Notes under the pieces: model-generated
Told to the model about the DNA's origin: nothing
The model's database searches: none
What the model saw: the letters and a program-made list of their open reading frames with translations, nothing else
Made by a program: the position numbers and the translations under genes
Shown: positions 37,683 to 47,142 of the stretch, in pieces
Layout: every line of letters begins with the position of its first letter
How positions within the stretch are numbered: the first letter of the stretch is position 1
IMG/VR virus record: IMGVR_UViG_3300046837_000396
Span: 1 to 64,000 of that record
Source: a virus
Direction: 5' to 3' (one strand)
DNA: 64,000 nucleotides

Positions 37683-38191
37683 GTCAGGAGCTGAATGGCG
37701 CCGAACCAAACAGGAACTCGCTTGCCGTAATCGACGCCGCGACGACGAAGCAGGCGTGGGTTCCACCGACTCGGTTCCAACCCTCCTCCACCGATCGTTA
37801 CGAACCCACCTCCCGCGTAATCGCTCGGCACCATTACTCGCCAAGCTTCACGATTCCTTCGGAACCACAACATCGGGACTCGCCCCATCTCGTCGGCAGC
37901 CCTCTGGCACTGGCGCCACCATCCCCAAACCGGACTGGGTCGGCCCGACCGAAACGTTGACTCAGCCCACCCTTCGCGGTGCTTCACCTCGACGCAAAAC
38001 GGAAAGTGCTTCGCAGACGTCATGATGTCACCGGACGCCTCAAACTCGCCGCGCGACTTCGCGTTCCCCCAACCGCCGCTCCCGGGCGAGCGAACGAAGA
38101 TACAACCAGGCTCGACCTGCCCCCACCAGTCTCCGAACGTGCGGCAGACGTCGAGTTCCGCCTTCGCACCTTTTGAGCGGGAATCGATCAC
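37655..38191 (-). CDS. PD-(D/E)XK nuclease, Holliday-junction-resolvase-like
   Basis: SRSKGAKAELDVCRTFGDWW (active-site Glu), FVRSPGSGGW, SGDIM and FPFCVEVKHREGW (E-V-K) together form the archaeal-Hjc/phage resolvase pattern. 178 aa. It would cleave four-way junctions before packaging; a general structure-specific nuclease is the alternative. GTG start with GTGA overlap; 28-nt overlap with the ParB-like gene. Confidence 0.8.
   Translation of the reverse strand: MIDSRSKGAKAELDVCRTFGDWWGQVEPGCIFVRSPGSGGWGNAKSRGEFEASGDIMTSAKHFPFCVEVKHREGWAESTFRSGRPSPVWGWWRQCQRAADEMGRVPMLWFRRNREAWRVMVPSDYAGGGFVTIGGGGLEPSRWNPRLLRRRGVDYGKRVPVWFGAIQLLTCPPARFAR
37695..37701 (-). promoter_or_regulatory. Start-associated motif GCGCCAT
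   Basis: 12 nt before the ATG at 37682, within the 3' end of the nuclease gene. Confidence 0.6.
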
Positions 38192-38394
38192 CGAACGCCT
38201 TTTAAGCGAACTACCCGAATGATATCGATATTCCGATGAAACGTTCTTATGTTTTCTCGAACAAAAGTGCGCGCCTTCTCGGAACTTTCAAATCGTTGGG
38301 CAAAATAAGACCGGTTTGAATAGATAGGGGCGCCGTCTAACCAAGCAACGAACCACTTCTCGCTGCCTATTTTGATAATCCACAGGCACTTCAC
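38188..38394 (-). CDS. Hypothetical protein, 68 aa, AT-richer gene
   Basis: GTG at 38394 overlaps the SbcC-like stop (GTGA). MKCLWIIKIGSEKWFVAWLD then FESSEKARTFVRENIRTFHR. Base composition is clearly lower in GC than neighbours, hinting at separate origin. No family recognised. Confidence 0.7.
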   Translation of the reverse strand: MKCLWIIKIGSEKWFVAWLDGAPIYSNRSYFAQRFESSEKARTFVRENIRTFHRNIDIIRVVRLKGVR

Positions 38395-40358
38395 GATATC
38401 ACCCGCGCGGTCGATCCTCGGTCGGTCCCGACGATCTCGATTCTTCCGGGAAACGCGTCGTTCGTCTCGGGCCGATGCGTGATGACGAACGCCTGCCGGA
38501 ACCCGTACCGGCTCGACAGAAGAGACGCGACGTGCGCCGATAACGACCGCTGGTTCGCGCCGTCGAGCGACCCAAACGGTTCGTCGATGAAGCAGGTCGA
38601 CCACGCCGCACTTCGGTCCCGGCGGAGCCAGCGGGCAGCCGATAACTGAAACGCGATCCCGCAAAGGTCATCCGCGCCCCCCGACTTGTCCGAAAGCTTC
38701 AGGTCGAGTCGATGCTCGACGTTGTGGCCGCGAGCGGTCCCGCAGCGCGCGCACTCCTTCACGCGGGCGCTTCTGCCGAACGGAGTCCCACAGGCTTCGC
38801 ACGAATCAGCTAGGCCCTTGCCCTCGTGCCCCCACCGGACCTCCATCCGGAGCCTCATGCCGCAGTCCGCCAGCATCCCGTTCGCCCCGTCCTGAATCGC
38901 GCCGAGTACGCCCTCCGCGATCCTCCGCTGGGCTCCGCCGCGACTGAAGATCGCGAGCGCCTCGCGCGCGGTCGCGAGTTCCTTTTCCCGGGCAGCGATT
39001 CGGCCAACCAACTCATCAGCTCGCCGCTTCCGCTCCCCAAACCCATCGAGCGCCTGCTTGGCCTGCCAGACCCGTTCGCGCGCTTCCGCCTCGACGATCT
39101 TCGCGCTCCCGAGCTCATCGTCGAGTGCCGTCAGATCGACCGCGCCTTCCCGTTCGGCCGCAGCTCTCGCTATCGGTTTGAGCCGTCGTGCCTCTACCCG
39201 ATGGGCCTCGATTCGTCCCTTCAGGTCGTCGCGCTTCCGCAGCACGGCCTCTGTGCGAACCAACGTGGTTGCGTCGTCGCTCGCCTGTTTCTTCGCGACC
39301 CCGTACCGGGCCGACGCGTCCTCGAGCAGCTTCAGATTCCCTGCCCTATCGGCATTGATCTGTTTCTCGATCGGACACGCACAGCCGGCAACCGGGCATA
39401 CACCGTCGAACTTCCCGCGGGAAAGTTGGTCTTTCGACCTTACCTCCTGGTAAAGGGTTCGCTCGACCGCCAACGACGCGTCTCGCGCCTCCCGTGCCTT
39501 CGTGATGGCGGTAGTGACTTCGAGCTCGGACGGCATCGCGGCGAGCTCGGTCGCCATCGCGGTCCCTTGATCAACCACCTCTCGGAATCTCGCAAGGTCG
39601 CGCTGACCGGTCCGGGCCGCGACCGCTGCGTCGCGACGACCCGATACTTCCAGGACTACCCGGGCCGCGGCATCGAGCGAACGGGACGCATCCTCGAGTG
39701 CTTTTTGCCAAGAAGCCTGCACGACCTCGACCGGGTCGCTACCAGGGTCGCCTTTCAGTTCGGACCCCGTGAGCCGATTGAGCTCGGACCGGTCCGCGTC
39801 CTGAAGATCCGCGAGTCCTGCGGCCTTCGCCCTCAGGATCTTCTCGCCCTCCTGGACGGGTGCGAACCTGAGCCACTCACCCACGATCGCGATCCGGTCG
39901 GCTGGTTTCGCCGAAACGAACCAAGACGTCTTTTTCTGCTCGACGTACGGGCCGCGGCAAAAGTCCCGTAGCGAAAGCCCAACGCGCTCGCATATGATCT
40001 GTTGGGCCTCATCCCCGGTCGCCTCGCCGATACCCGGAATCTGGACGACGAGCTTCGTCGGACTTCCGCGCCGGCGCGAACGCGTTACCGTCATGGGCTC
40101 GTCGCCATCTTTTAGCAGCAGACGGACCGAACCGGACCGTTCGCCGTCCGTGATCCAATCGTCCTCGTATTCCTTGCGGTGCTGTCCGTAGAGACCAAAC
40201 AAGACCGACTCGACGAACGAACTTTTACCCTGCCAGTTCGAGCGGTCCGCTTCGTCCTGCCGACGCGCGACGATCGAGTACGCTTTCGGCTCCAGCGCCA
40301 GAACCTGCTGGCCCCGGTAGCAGAGCCAATTCTCAAGTCCGATCTCGGTGACGATCAC
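38391..40358 (-). CDS. SbcC/Rad50-like SMC ATPase (T4 gp46 type)
   Basis: Partner of the SbcD-like nuclease. NWQGKSSFVESVLFGLYG near residue 42 is Walker A; a long central coiled coil contains the hook CPVAGCACPI at about 330; another zinc ribbon, CEACGTPFGRSARVKECARC, lies near 550, and the C-terminal TCFIDEPFGSLDGANQR is Walker B with D-loop. 655 aa, similar to T4 gp46 (560) but with the extra ribbon. GTG at 40358 overlaps the upstream stop (GTGA). Confidence 0.9.
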   Translation of the reverse strand: MIVTEIGLENWLCYRGQQVLALEPKAYSIVARRQDEADRSNWQGKSSFVESVLFGLYGQHRKEYEDDWITDGERSGSVRLLLKDGDEPMTVTRSRRRGSPTKLVVQIPGIGEATGDEAQQIICERVGLSLRDFCRGPYVEQKKTSWFVSAKPADRIAIVGEWLRFAPVQEGEKILRAKAAGLADLQDADRSELNRLTGSELKGDPGSDPVEVVQASWQKALEDASRSLDAAARVVLEVSGRRDAAVAARTGQRDLARFREVVDQGTAMATELAAMPSELEVTTAITKAREARDASLAVERTLYQEVRSKDQLSRGKFDGVCPVAGCACPIEKQINADRAGNLKLLEDASARYGVAKKQASDDATTLVRTEAVLRKRDDLKGRIEAHRVEARRLKPIARAAAEREGAVDLTALDDELGSAKIVEAEARERVWQAKQALDGFGERKRRADELVGRIAAREKELATAREALAIFSRGGAQRRIAEGVLGAIQDGANGMLADCGMRLRMEVRWGHEGKGLADSCEACGTPFGRSARVKECARCGTARGHNVEHRLDLKLSDKSGGADDLCGIAFQLSAARWLRRDRSAAWSTCFIDEPFGSLDGANQRSLSAHVASLLSSRYGFRQAFVITHRPETNDAFPGRIEIVGTDRGSTARVIS

Positions 40359-40750
40359 AGCTTCACCTCGGTCATCACGGACTCGCAGAGCGCGACGAGC
40401 GCCGGTCGGTTTTGCGTCGGAACCTCGGCCGCCATCGCGACGATCACGGCGCGCGCACCAGGACATTCGGCCGCCGGTTCGGTTTGGCCGACCGGGACCG
40501 CGCCGCGCGGCGCGGCCGGCATCGGCCTTACGGCCTTCGCGATTCCCTCAAGGGCCTTCAGGGCAAGCTCGATCTCTTTCTCGCCGGTGCCGGCGGGAGG
40601 AAACAGGCGAACGAGGGACCCGACCGGAACGAGATCGCGATCGTGGGTATCCCAGAATGGGCTATCGGCCGAGATCGTTACGACCTCGCGCGCGTGCTTG
40701 TTCAGAACCTCCGTTACCTTCACGGTCTGCTGCGGTTTCCGCCTCGCCAC
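40355..40750 (-). CDS. Hypothetical protein, 131 aa
   Basis: GTG start right after the SbcD-like stop. It lies between the two nuclease-complex genes and may be an accessory. Palindrome copy 8 in the middle is read as AAPRGAV. The C-terminal half is Ala/Val-rich helix. No family recognised. Confidence 0.72.
   Translation of the reverse strand: MARRKPQQTVKVTEVLNKHAREVVTISADSPFWDTHDRDLVPVGSLVRLFPPAGTGEKEIELALKALEGIAKAVRPMPAAPRGAVPVGQTEPAAECPGARAVIVAMAAEVPTQNRPALVALCESVMTEVKL
40497..40516. repeat. Dispersed 20-bp palindrome, copy 8
   Basis: 19 of 20 bases (final T is C). Inside the gene at 40355, translated A-A-P-R-G-A-V. Confidence 0.88.
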
Positions 40751-41488
40751 CTAGACCTCCACGATCGCGCAGCCAGGTTGGTTCTGCTCTTCGCCGAACG
40801 AAAGACGCTCGAGAGATCCCGGCATGAAAACTTCGCCGACCTGCTGTCGCTTGTGGTAGTGGCCGTTTAGGCAGAACCGGCGAGGCAGTAGCTTCACCGC
40901 TTCTACCGGGAACCGAACGTCGCGACCCCGCGGCATGTCGAGCGTCTCGGACCCCAGTAGAGCACCCTCGACCTGAAGGTGGCCGAGCACGACGTGGAAC
41001 GTATCGGTCCCGCGGGAGCGTTCCCCGAATCCCTTTACGACCGCGTGCGGATCGTACGCGCGAGAACGTGCGACGAACGGAAGTGCACAAAAAAGAAACC
41101 CTCCTTCGACCCCACCTCGGTTAGGGACCGTGAGCGCACCTGGTTCCTCGAACACGACCGTCTTGTCGAGCTTCGCCTCCGCGAGCGGCGTTAGAGTCGT
41201 GTTACCGGTACCGTCTTCGAGAACGTCGTGGTTACCCGAGATCCAAAAGTTCGGGATCCCGTTCTGTCCGAGGAACCGGGCGATCTTCAATGAGAGCGCG
41301 ATCCCCCGGATGGTTCCGACGGCCGATAGATCGGGATCGCAAAGGTCACCGTTGAAGCAGTAGAGATCGACGCCTTCCCGGACCGCGAGCTCGGCTGTCG
41401 CCATCGCGGCTCGCTCAACATCACCGGCACGTCGATACCCAGCCGTCACGGCGTCGACGTGCCAGTCACCTGTGGTCAGGAATCTCAT
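40751..41488 (-). CDS. SbcD/Mre11-like nuclease (T4 gp47 type)
   Basis: Calcineurin-like phosphoesterase: MRFLTTGDWHVDAVTAGYRR (DxH), LYCFNGDLCDPDLS (GD), WISGNHDVLEDGTG (GNHD), VVLGHLQVEGALLG and CLNGHYHKRQQVG (GHxH) give the full metal-site series. 245 aa, shorter than SbcD, so the capping domain is reduced. ATG at 41488 overlaps the recombinase stop (ATGA). Works with the SbcC-like ATPase on DNA ends. Confidence 0.92.
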   Translation of the reverse strand: MRFLTTGDWHVDAVTAGYRRAGDVERAAMATAELAVREGVDLYCFNGDLCDPDLSAVGTIRGIALSLKIARFLGQNGIPNFWISGNHDVLEDGTGNTTLTPLAEAKLDKTVVFEEPGALTVPNRGGVEGGFLFCALPFVARSRAYDPHAVVKGFGERSRGTDTFHVVLGHLQVEGALLGSETLDMPRGRDVRFPVEAVKLLPRRFCLNGHYHKRQQVGEVFMPGSLERLSFGEEQNQPGCAIVEV

Positions 41489-42702
41489 TCTGCCGCTTCC
41501 GGCTTGGCGCCGAACTGTCCCCGGACCTCGCGCTCGAGGGCCCCCAGCATCTCGGGGTCGCCCGCGAGTGCCTTCAGGGCGGCCGCTTTGCCGTTCCAGC
41601 GCTTCCCCGGCGTCGACCAACTGAGCCACGCACCGCCAGGCGACTTCACGACCGCAAGCTCCATCCCGAGCTCCAGGACGTCGCGGGCGCGGTCGAATCC
41701 CTCGGGTGTCTGAACGCCGTTCGAGGTGTGGAAGTACGTGTCGGTATGCTTGTCGTCCTTGCCGCCGATCTTCGTCTTCCAGATCCGGACCTGATGCTGT
41801 TCCCCCACGACGGTCCCGCCGTCGGTCTTGGAGGCGCCGACCCGCGTCCACTCTTTCCGCGTCACCCGGATCCCGAGCGATGAATCGAACACGAGGGCCC
41901 CGCCGCCCGTGATCTTGAAGTCCTGCCCGTACTTCCGCTTGTTCGCGTCCGCGTTGACATCCTGCGACTCGCGCGCGATCACGACCATCGCGGTGTTGGT
42001 CTGCTGGAGCAGCATCGTGACCTCGTCGAGCCACGCCGCGTTCATGGCCGCCTTTATCTGAGCGGCCCTGCCCCCCATGCCGTCGACGCTCCCCTTCTCG
42101 CCCTCGGCCCCGATGTCCTGAATCTTGTCCCAGATATTCTGGGGAACGAGCTTTCGAATCGAGTCGACAACGACGAGAGCCGTTGTGTCCTTCGGGATCT
42201 GACCCTTCTCGCGGGCCTCACCAATTCCGACGAGATACTCGCGTGTCGCGTCGACCGTTTCCTCGTACGAGGTCGGCCGAATCGCGCTGAACCCGGGGTG
42301 ATCGGCGTTCGGCCCCATCAGCTTCTCGACCCAATCGATCGGTGTCGTGTTCTCGGCATCGATCAGACCAAAGAAGTGGTCGCGATTCAGGAACGAAAGT
42401 CCTAATCCAAGGACGAATGCCGTTTTGCCATGATTCGAGGGACCGTGGACGATCCCGAACCGAGCGAGCGGATGACCGCCGACTCGCGTCCCCATGTCGT
42501 ACCAGGGGAAGATCGTCGGAACCGCCTCGACCTTGAGCAGAACGTCGCGAGCCGGGCGAAACGCTTTGAAGCGCTTCGACACGGCCGCGAGTGCCTTCAG
42601 TCGTTCGTTCCTGGCAGATGAGCCGCCGTTGCCCCCGTCGCCGGCAGTAAGCGTTGCCTCTACCGGCGTCTCATTCTCGGCCGTTTCTTTCTTTTTTCGC
42701 AT
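41485..42702 (-). CDS. RecA/UvsX-like recombinase
   Basis: RecA-fold ATPase. FGIVHGPSNHGKTAFVLGLG is Walker A near residue 90; ALVVVDSIRKLVPQNIWDKI is Walker B; AWLDEVTMLLQQTNTAMVVI is typical of RecA/UvsX; DFKITGGGALVFDSSLGIRV is loop region L2-like. ATG at 42702 has AAAGG upstream and is preferred to GTG 42738. 405 aa. Clustered with the SSB-like, polymerase and SbcCD-like genes as in T4-type recombination modules. Confidence 0.9.
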   Translation of the reverse strand: MRKKKETAENETPVEATLTAGDGGNGGSSARNERLKALAAVSKRFKAFRPARDVLLKVEAVPTIFPWYDMGTRVGGHPLARFGIVHGPSNHGKTAFVLGLGLSFLNRDHFFGLIDAENTTPIDWVEKLMGPNADHPGFSAIRPTSYEETVDATREYLVGIGEAREKGQIPKDTTALVVVDSIRKLVPQNIWDKIQDIGAEGEKGSVDGMGGRAAQIKAAMNAAWLDEVTMLLQQTNTAMVVIARESQDVNADANKRKYGQDFKITGGGALVFDSSLGIRVTRKEWTRVGASKTDGGTVVGEQHQVRIWKTKIGGKDDKHTDTYFHTSNGVQTPEGFDRARDVLELGMELAVVKSPGGAWLSWSTPGKRWNGKAAALKALAGDPEMLGALEREVRGQFGAKPEAAE

Positions 42703-42716
42703 GGGAATAAGGCCTT

Positions 42717-44108
42717 TTAGAATTCCCATCTCCACCAACGCTCACCGGTCATTCTGGCTACGTCGCAATAAATGAAGGGGATCTCGTCGTCACTGCCTTC
42801 GAACGCGGCCGCGAGCCCAGCCGATACCGGTGACGTTGCAGGAGCCGTTTGAGCGGATTGGGTCGGCGGTGGTGCGGGCGGTGGGGTCGGGATCGGAAAC
42901 GTTTTCTGAGCGAGCTCACGCTTTGCCTCGCTTCGTTTTTTGAGCGGAGGGGGTGGCGGGGGTGGCGGAATCGCGGGAGCTGCCTGCTCGACCTCGTACA
43001 CCTTCCCGCACGCGAGACACTTCGGGGCAGTTGCGGGCATCGGTGTCTCGCATCCGTCGCACGCGACCATGTCGTCCGGTTCCGACGCCGGCGGTGCCTC
43101 GGGCGCCGCTGCTTCCTCGGGCGAGTCGTCCTGCTCATCTTCCGCGAGATGACCGACTTCCGGAGCGTCCTTGTCCTTCGAGTCGCGCTCTGCTGCCTCA
43201 TCGGGCAGGTAGGAGGTCCAGTCGATTCCGCTGAGGCAACAGTGCTCCTCGAGCATCGCCCGCACGGCCGTTCGGGACTTCCCACCGACGATGTGGTCGA
43301 GGTTCGGGGGTGGACCGTCGATCAGCTTGGCGATCTCGGGCGTTAGCTTCTCCTCCACCATCGGGATAACCCCATAGGCTTCGTTGAACGATTCCGCCTT
43401 GTCGTCGTACTCCCACAGGAACGGGTACGGATTCTGGTACGGGTCCCCCTTCTCACGCCGGCTCTTCAGCTGGTCGCGCAGAACCCGGCGCATCTTGTCG
43501 CCGAGCCCGGAGGTCTCGACCGCGATCTGGACGCCCGACTTTACGTCGGAGTCGTCGACGACGCTGAACACGTATTCGGCTTTCGGCTTCGAGACCTGCT
43601 TCCACGCCTCTTTGACGAAGATGCCCTTGTCGCGAAGCTCGCCCTTCTCGTCGTCCGTGAGCTTCGGAGATCCGAAGAACCCCAGGAGACCACCCGCGTA
43701 CATGATGCGCTCGGTTCGGCCGTCGGGAGTGCGGAACCGAAACACCGGCTCGGTCCACGACATCTTACCCCCGACGATCTCCTGGTAGAGATCCTCGAGG
43801 AATCGGCAGTAGCCGCAGGACGGCGGGTGCTTCCGCTGTTTCGTATCCTTGTCGCGAAAGTTCTGGTTTCGCAGGACGTCCTCGTCGGTCTCGAAACACC
43901 CGAACTTGTCACCCCAAATCTCGGCCGGCTTATCCTTCAGGTCCGCGACCCGCATGAACTGGTGACGCCAGAGGCAGTGGATGCGCGACTTCCGCGACAA
44001 CCAGACGAGGATCTTCCCCTTGTCCTTCCAGCTCTTCAGAACCTGCCCTCGACCGCCCCTCGTGGAGTGGTTGAGAAACTCGTCCATCGTCATCCCGGTA
44101 CCGGCCAT
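42717..44108 (-). CDS. Possible ssDNA-binding protein (gp32-like layout)
   Basis: 463 aa from ATG 44108 (TAATG). N-terminal half has SCGYCRFLEDLYQEIVGGK and a region KGDPYQNPYPFLWEYDDKAE that recalls phage ssDNA-binding proteins next to UvsX. The C-terminal part is acidic (EDEQDDSPEEAAAPEAPPAS), then has a zinc pair ACDGCETP/KCLACG, then a run of eight prolines. The acidic/disordered tail fits an SSB, but the fold cannot be confirmed by eye. Confidence 0.55.
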   Translation of the reverse strand: MAGTGMTMDEFLNHSTRGGRGQVLKSWKDKGKILVWLSRKSRIHCLWRHQFMRVADLKDKPAEIWGDKFGCFETDEDVLRNQNFRDKDTKQRKHPPSCGYCRFLEDLYQEIVGGKMSWTEPVFRFRTPDGRTERIMYAGGLLGFFGSPKLTDDEKGELRDKGIFVKEAWKQVSKPKAEYVFSVVDDSDVKSGVQIAVETSGLGDKMRRVLRDQLKSRREKGDPYQNPYPFLWEYDDKAESFNEAYGVIPMVEEKLTPEIAKLIDGPPPNLDHIVGGKSRTAVRAMLEEHCCLSGIDWTSYLPDEAAERDSKDKDAPEVGHLAEDEQDDSPEEAAAPEAPPASEPDDMVACDGCETPMPATAPKCLACGKVYEVEQAAPAIPPPPPPPPLKKRSEAKRELAQKTFPIPTPPPAPPPTQSAQTAPATSPVSAGLAAAFEGSDDEIPFIYCDVARMTGERWWRWEF

Positions 44109-44716
44109 TACTTCCTCCTGTTCGCGATCATCGTCATGAGGCTCGCGCATCGGCTCGACCAGAGCGCCGCGAGCTTTTTGGTGTGTTGGACCATCGCGTC
44201 GAGCGTGGCCTCTCGGCGGGCGAAGTCCCGGTACTCGTCCGGGTAACGCTGCGCACACGCCGCCCTGACGTCAGCGTCCGTGATGTTCTTCGACTTCAGG
44301 ACTCCCGAGTCCTTTTGCTCTTGCAGATAGAGCGAACACGCGCTCCAAATCGGAGCCTGAAAAACCTCGAATTCCTTCAGACACGCGTCGCGCTCGACCT
44401 GCGCGTTGACCGCGATCTTATCCGCAACCCGCGCGTTGTCTTCCGCCTGATCGAGTGCCTCCATCAGGGTCCCGAGGTCGTTCCGCTGGGCCCCTACCCG
44501 TAGGGCCTTCTCGAGTCGGTCGTATTCAGCTTCCGCGTTCGGTAGGTCGAGCACCCGCGTCAGGATTCTCTCGAATTCATCCGACATCCGCGGCTTGCCG
44601 TCCGGCACTACCGTCACGAAGGCTTCCGCGACCGTCTTGGGGGCTTCGGGCTCGTTCGACACTTCGGCCAACGGCGGGCCTACCCGGGCCGCCACGACCT
44701 CGCTGCGCTTACGCAT
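44108..44716 (-). CDS. Hypothetical coiled-coil protein, 202 aa
   Basis: ATG lies 8 nt after the GCGCCAT that overlaps the polymerase stop. Helical throughout (AEAEYDRLEKALRVGAQRND, TLMEALDQAEDNARVADKIA). Position between polymerase and SSB-like gene suggests a replication accessory. No family recognised. Confidence 0.72.
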   Translation of the reverse strand: MRKRSEVVAARVGPPLAEVSNEPEAPKTVAEAFVTVVPDGKPRMSDEFERILTRVLDLPNAEAEYDRLEKALRVGAQRNDLGTLMEALDQAEDNARVADKIAVNAQVERDACLKEFEVFQAPIWSACSLYLQEQKDSGVLKSKNITDADVRAACAQRYPDEYRDFARREATLDAMVQHTKKLAALWSSRCASLMTMIANRRK

Positions 44717-44722
44717 GCCGGC

Positions 44723-47137
44723 CTATGGCGCCGACTTCGGTCCGAACGTGAAGCGACCCTGGCCGGCTTTCTCGAGGAGCTGTTGGTTCTTCGGAGGGCG
44801 CGTCCGGTCCCACTGCGACCAATCCCGGAGCGGGAACGCGGCCGCGAGGAGTCGCTGAGTCGGCGGCCAGATCATCTTCTCCCAGAGGTAGTGACGATCG
44901 GCGTTCTGCCCGTCGTACTCGGACGCCGGGATCGCCTTCAGATTCCCTTCATCTTTCGACCCGTCCTGGATCACGTAGTCGATCTTCGACCCAATCACGA
45001 TCTGCTCGCCCCGCTCCTCGAGTAAGCGCGCAATCGTGACGTGTGGCGGAACCGCCGCCGGCGTCTGGTCCTTCTTCAGTTTCTGCTCGTACTCGTCGGT
45101 CCGCTTCGAGAGCGCCCGGGATTGCTTCACGTCGTCGACCGTCAGGGGGTCCTCGAGAACGTGGCGCTTGTAGCACTCCACCACCTCGACGTACCGGGCC
45201 GGATCCATCGCGTCAGCTCGCGCGGGTGCGCATACGATCTTGATCGCCTCGTACTGGAGCGCGCGCGCGATCTTGTTCGCGTCACCGCGCTTCCACTCGA
45301 GGCCCTTCACTTCGGGCTTCGACTTGTCGGTCGCCCAGTTCCAATCGCCCCGCTTCGCGTCCCACCCGTAGTGACGAAGCCGGCCCACGTACTTCTTCGC
45401 CGACAGGATGACGATCCGCTCGAACATCTTCTCGTACGCGAACGAGATCTTGTTCTCCTGACACCCGCACCCCCTCAGGAGATCCGGATAGAGGGACTCG
45501 TTGCACCATCGGGCGAACGCATCGAACTCGAGTTCGGTGCCGCCGACGATAAAGAGTGAATCGGTATCGCCGTACGTGGTCCGGAGGCCCTTACCGGTAT
45601 GGGGACCGGGTCGCTCCGCGGCATCCGACGTGCGCTTGATCAACCAGACGCCGTTCTGCGTCACGCCCTCCGCGATATCGCGATCGAAAAACCTCGAGTA
45701 GATCGACCCTACGACCCCGTAGAACGAATTGGCCGCGACCTTGTAGGCCATCGACTTCCGGTCAGCGTCACGCCACTCGTCCGTATTCGGAGGCAGCTCG
45801 CTCTTACGTTTCTTCCAGAAGTCGCGGAGCCGGATCAGCTCCTTGAGAGCGTCCGTCAGCATCCCGGCGATGTCGGTCCGGAACACGACCCCATTCGAGG
45901 GGGACCGGCAGAATCCCTCGGGCTGCTTCTCGGAACTCCGCTGACCGGGCGGTGTCGCGACCTTCGTGTCGGGCGACATGTTCCACGTGATCATGATGGA
46001 CGGGTACAGGCTCTTGAAGTCCCCGACGTGAACGTTCTCGATGAACCCCTTGTCCTTCGGTTCCATTACCCAGGCGCCGGCGAACTGCTGCTCGGGTTCG
46101 CGGTCCCAGATCTTCGACGGGAAGTGGGTCCCGCGTTCGACCGCCACCCGGAGCATGAACCCATCGACGAACCGGGTTGGGTTCATCCCGTAGCTGTCCG
46201 GGAAGACCCCGCAGACCTCCGAGATCGTCTGGTGAAGCGCCAGATAGCCGGTCTTCCGGTCGAGCTTCACGACGAGCGCGGAGTCCTGCCGCATGTACCG
46301 AACCATCTCGGCCCGCGACTTGTATCGGCCCTTGTCCTCCCAAGCCTCGAACGTCCGGCGAGGATCGAACTCTTCTTTCCCTTCCCCGATCATGGCCTCA
46401 CAGACCACGTTCAGCTTCAGCGATACCTTCTCGTCACCCGACTCAGCGGCGTTCCGGTTCATCCGCTCGAACAACACCATGTAGTCGAGGAACAGCCACC
46501 GGCGCTTGTCCTTCACGCGGGCCCGGACCTTCTGAACCCGAACCGGCATCAGCTGGAAGTCGAAGTCATCGCCATTCCAGGCGAGTACGAGATCGAACTC
46601 GTCGAGCGCGAGAAAAAACGCCTCCCAGAGATCCCGCTCCGCCTCGTCCGTATCGGCCTCCAGGACTCCCGTGATGTCGGTCAGGTCCGGGCGCGTGATG
46701 ACCCACGAGAGCAGGCGGGCATTCCCAATAGCGGCCTCGCGCGGCGATACCCGCGAGTCGGTTTCGAAGTCGACCACGCACCAATTCGGCCGCGCGATCT
46801 TCGCACCCGAGTCAGCGAGAAACCGCTGAACCGGTGAAAGATCAGCCTCGAACGCGACAACGCCGGCGCGGCTTAGGGGGCTATCGGGCGAGCACGCTCG
46901 TTCCCGGACCCATCGGTCACTCCACCGGATCCGGACCCAATCGCCCTCGTCCGCGACCGAACGAACGAACCGCGAACTCGAGAGTTCCCGCAGATGGGGT
47001 TCGATCTCGGCCCTCCTGTAGAAGCTCGACCACTCCGCCGGGAGTCGACGCTGCATCAGGGCGTTTGCATCGTTCCGGTAGAGCAGGACCAACTGGTCCT
47101 GCTCTACGAACGCGGTCGTCAGCGCCGGAATCACCAC
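44723..47137 (-). CDS. Family B DNA polymerase
   Basis: Replicative polymerase with proofreading. Exonuclease: Exo I VVDFETDSR near residue 145, Exo II LAWNGDDFDFQLM near 215, Exo III YMRQDSALVVKLD near 305. Polymerase: motif A DFKSLYPSIMITWNM near 385, motif B KSMAYKVAANSFYGVVGS near 470, motif C YGDTDSLFIVG near 530. All catalytic residues look intact. 804 aa. GTG start. A two-domain sliding clamp at 1716 may be its processivity factor. Confidence 0.95.
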   Translation of the reverse strand: MVIPALTTAFVEQDQLVLLYRNDANALMQRRLPAEWSSFYRRAEIEPHLRELSSSRFVRSVADEGDWVRIRWSDRWVRERACSPDSPLSRAGVVAFEADLSPVQRFLADSGAKIARPNWCVVDFETDSRVSPREAAIGNARLLSWVITRPDLTDITGVLEADTDEAERDLWEAFFLALDEFDLVLAWNGDDFDFQLMPVRVQKVRARVKDKRRWLFLDYMVLFERMNRNAAESGDEKVSLKLNVVCEAMIGEGKEEFDPRRTFEAWEDKGRYKSRAEMVRYMRQDSALVVKLDRKTGYLALHQTISEVCGVFPDSYGMNPTRFVDGFMLRVAVERGTHFPSKIWDREPEQQFAGAWVMEPKDKGFIENVHVGDFKSLYPSIMITWNMSPDTKVATPPGQRSSEKQPEGFCRSPSNGVVFRTDIAGMLTDALKELIRLRDFWKKRKSELPPNTDEWRDADRKSMAYKVAANSFYGVVGSIYSRFFDRDIAEGVTQNGVWLIKRTSDAAERPGPHTGKGLRTTYGDTDSLFIVGGTELEFDAFARWCNESLYPDLLRGCGCQENKISFAYEKMFERIVILSAKKYVGRLRHYGWDAKRGDWNWATDKSKPEVKGLEWKRGDANKIARALQYEAIKIVCAPARADAMDPARYVEVVECYKRHVLEDPLTVDDVKQSRALSKRTDEYEQKLKKDQTPAAVPPHVTIARLLEERGEQIVIGSKIDYVIQDGSKDEGNLKAIPASEYDGQNADRHYLWEKMIWPPTQRLLAAAFPLRDWSQWDRTRPPKNQQLLEKAGQGRFTFGPKSAP
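44725..44731 (-). promoter_or_regulatory. Start-associated motif GCGCCAT
   Basis: 8 nt before the ATG at 44716; its last two bases start the polymerase stop codon TAG. Confidence 0.6.
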
Positions 47138-47142
47138 GGCGA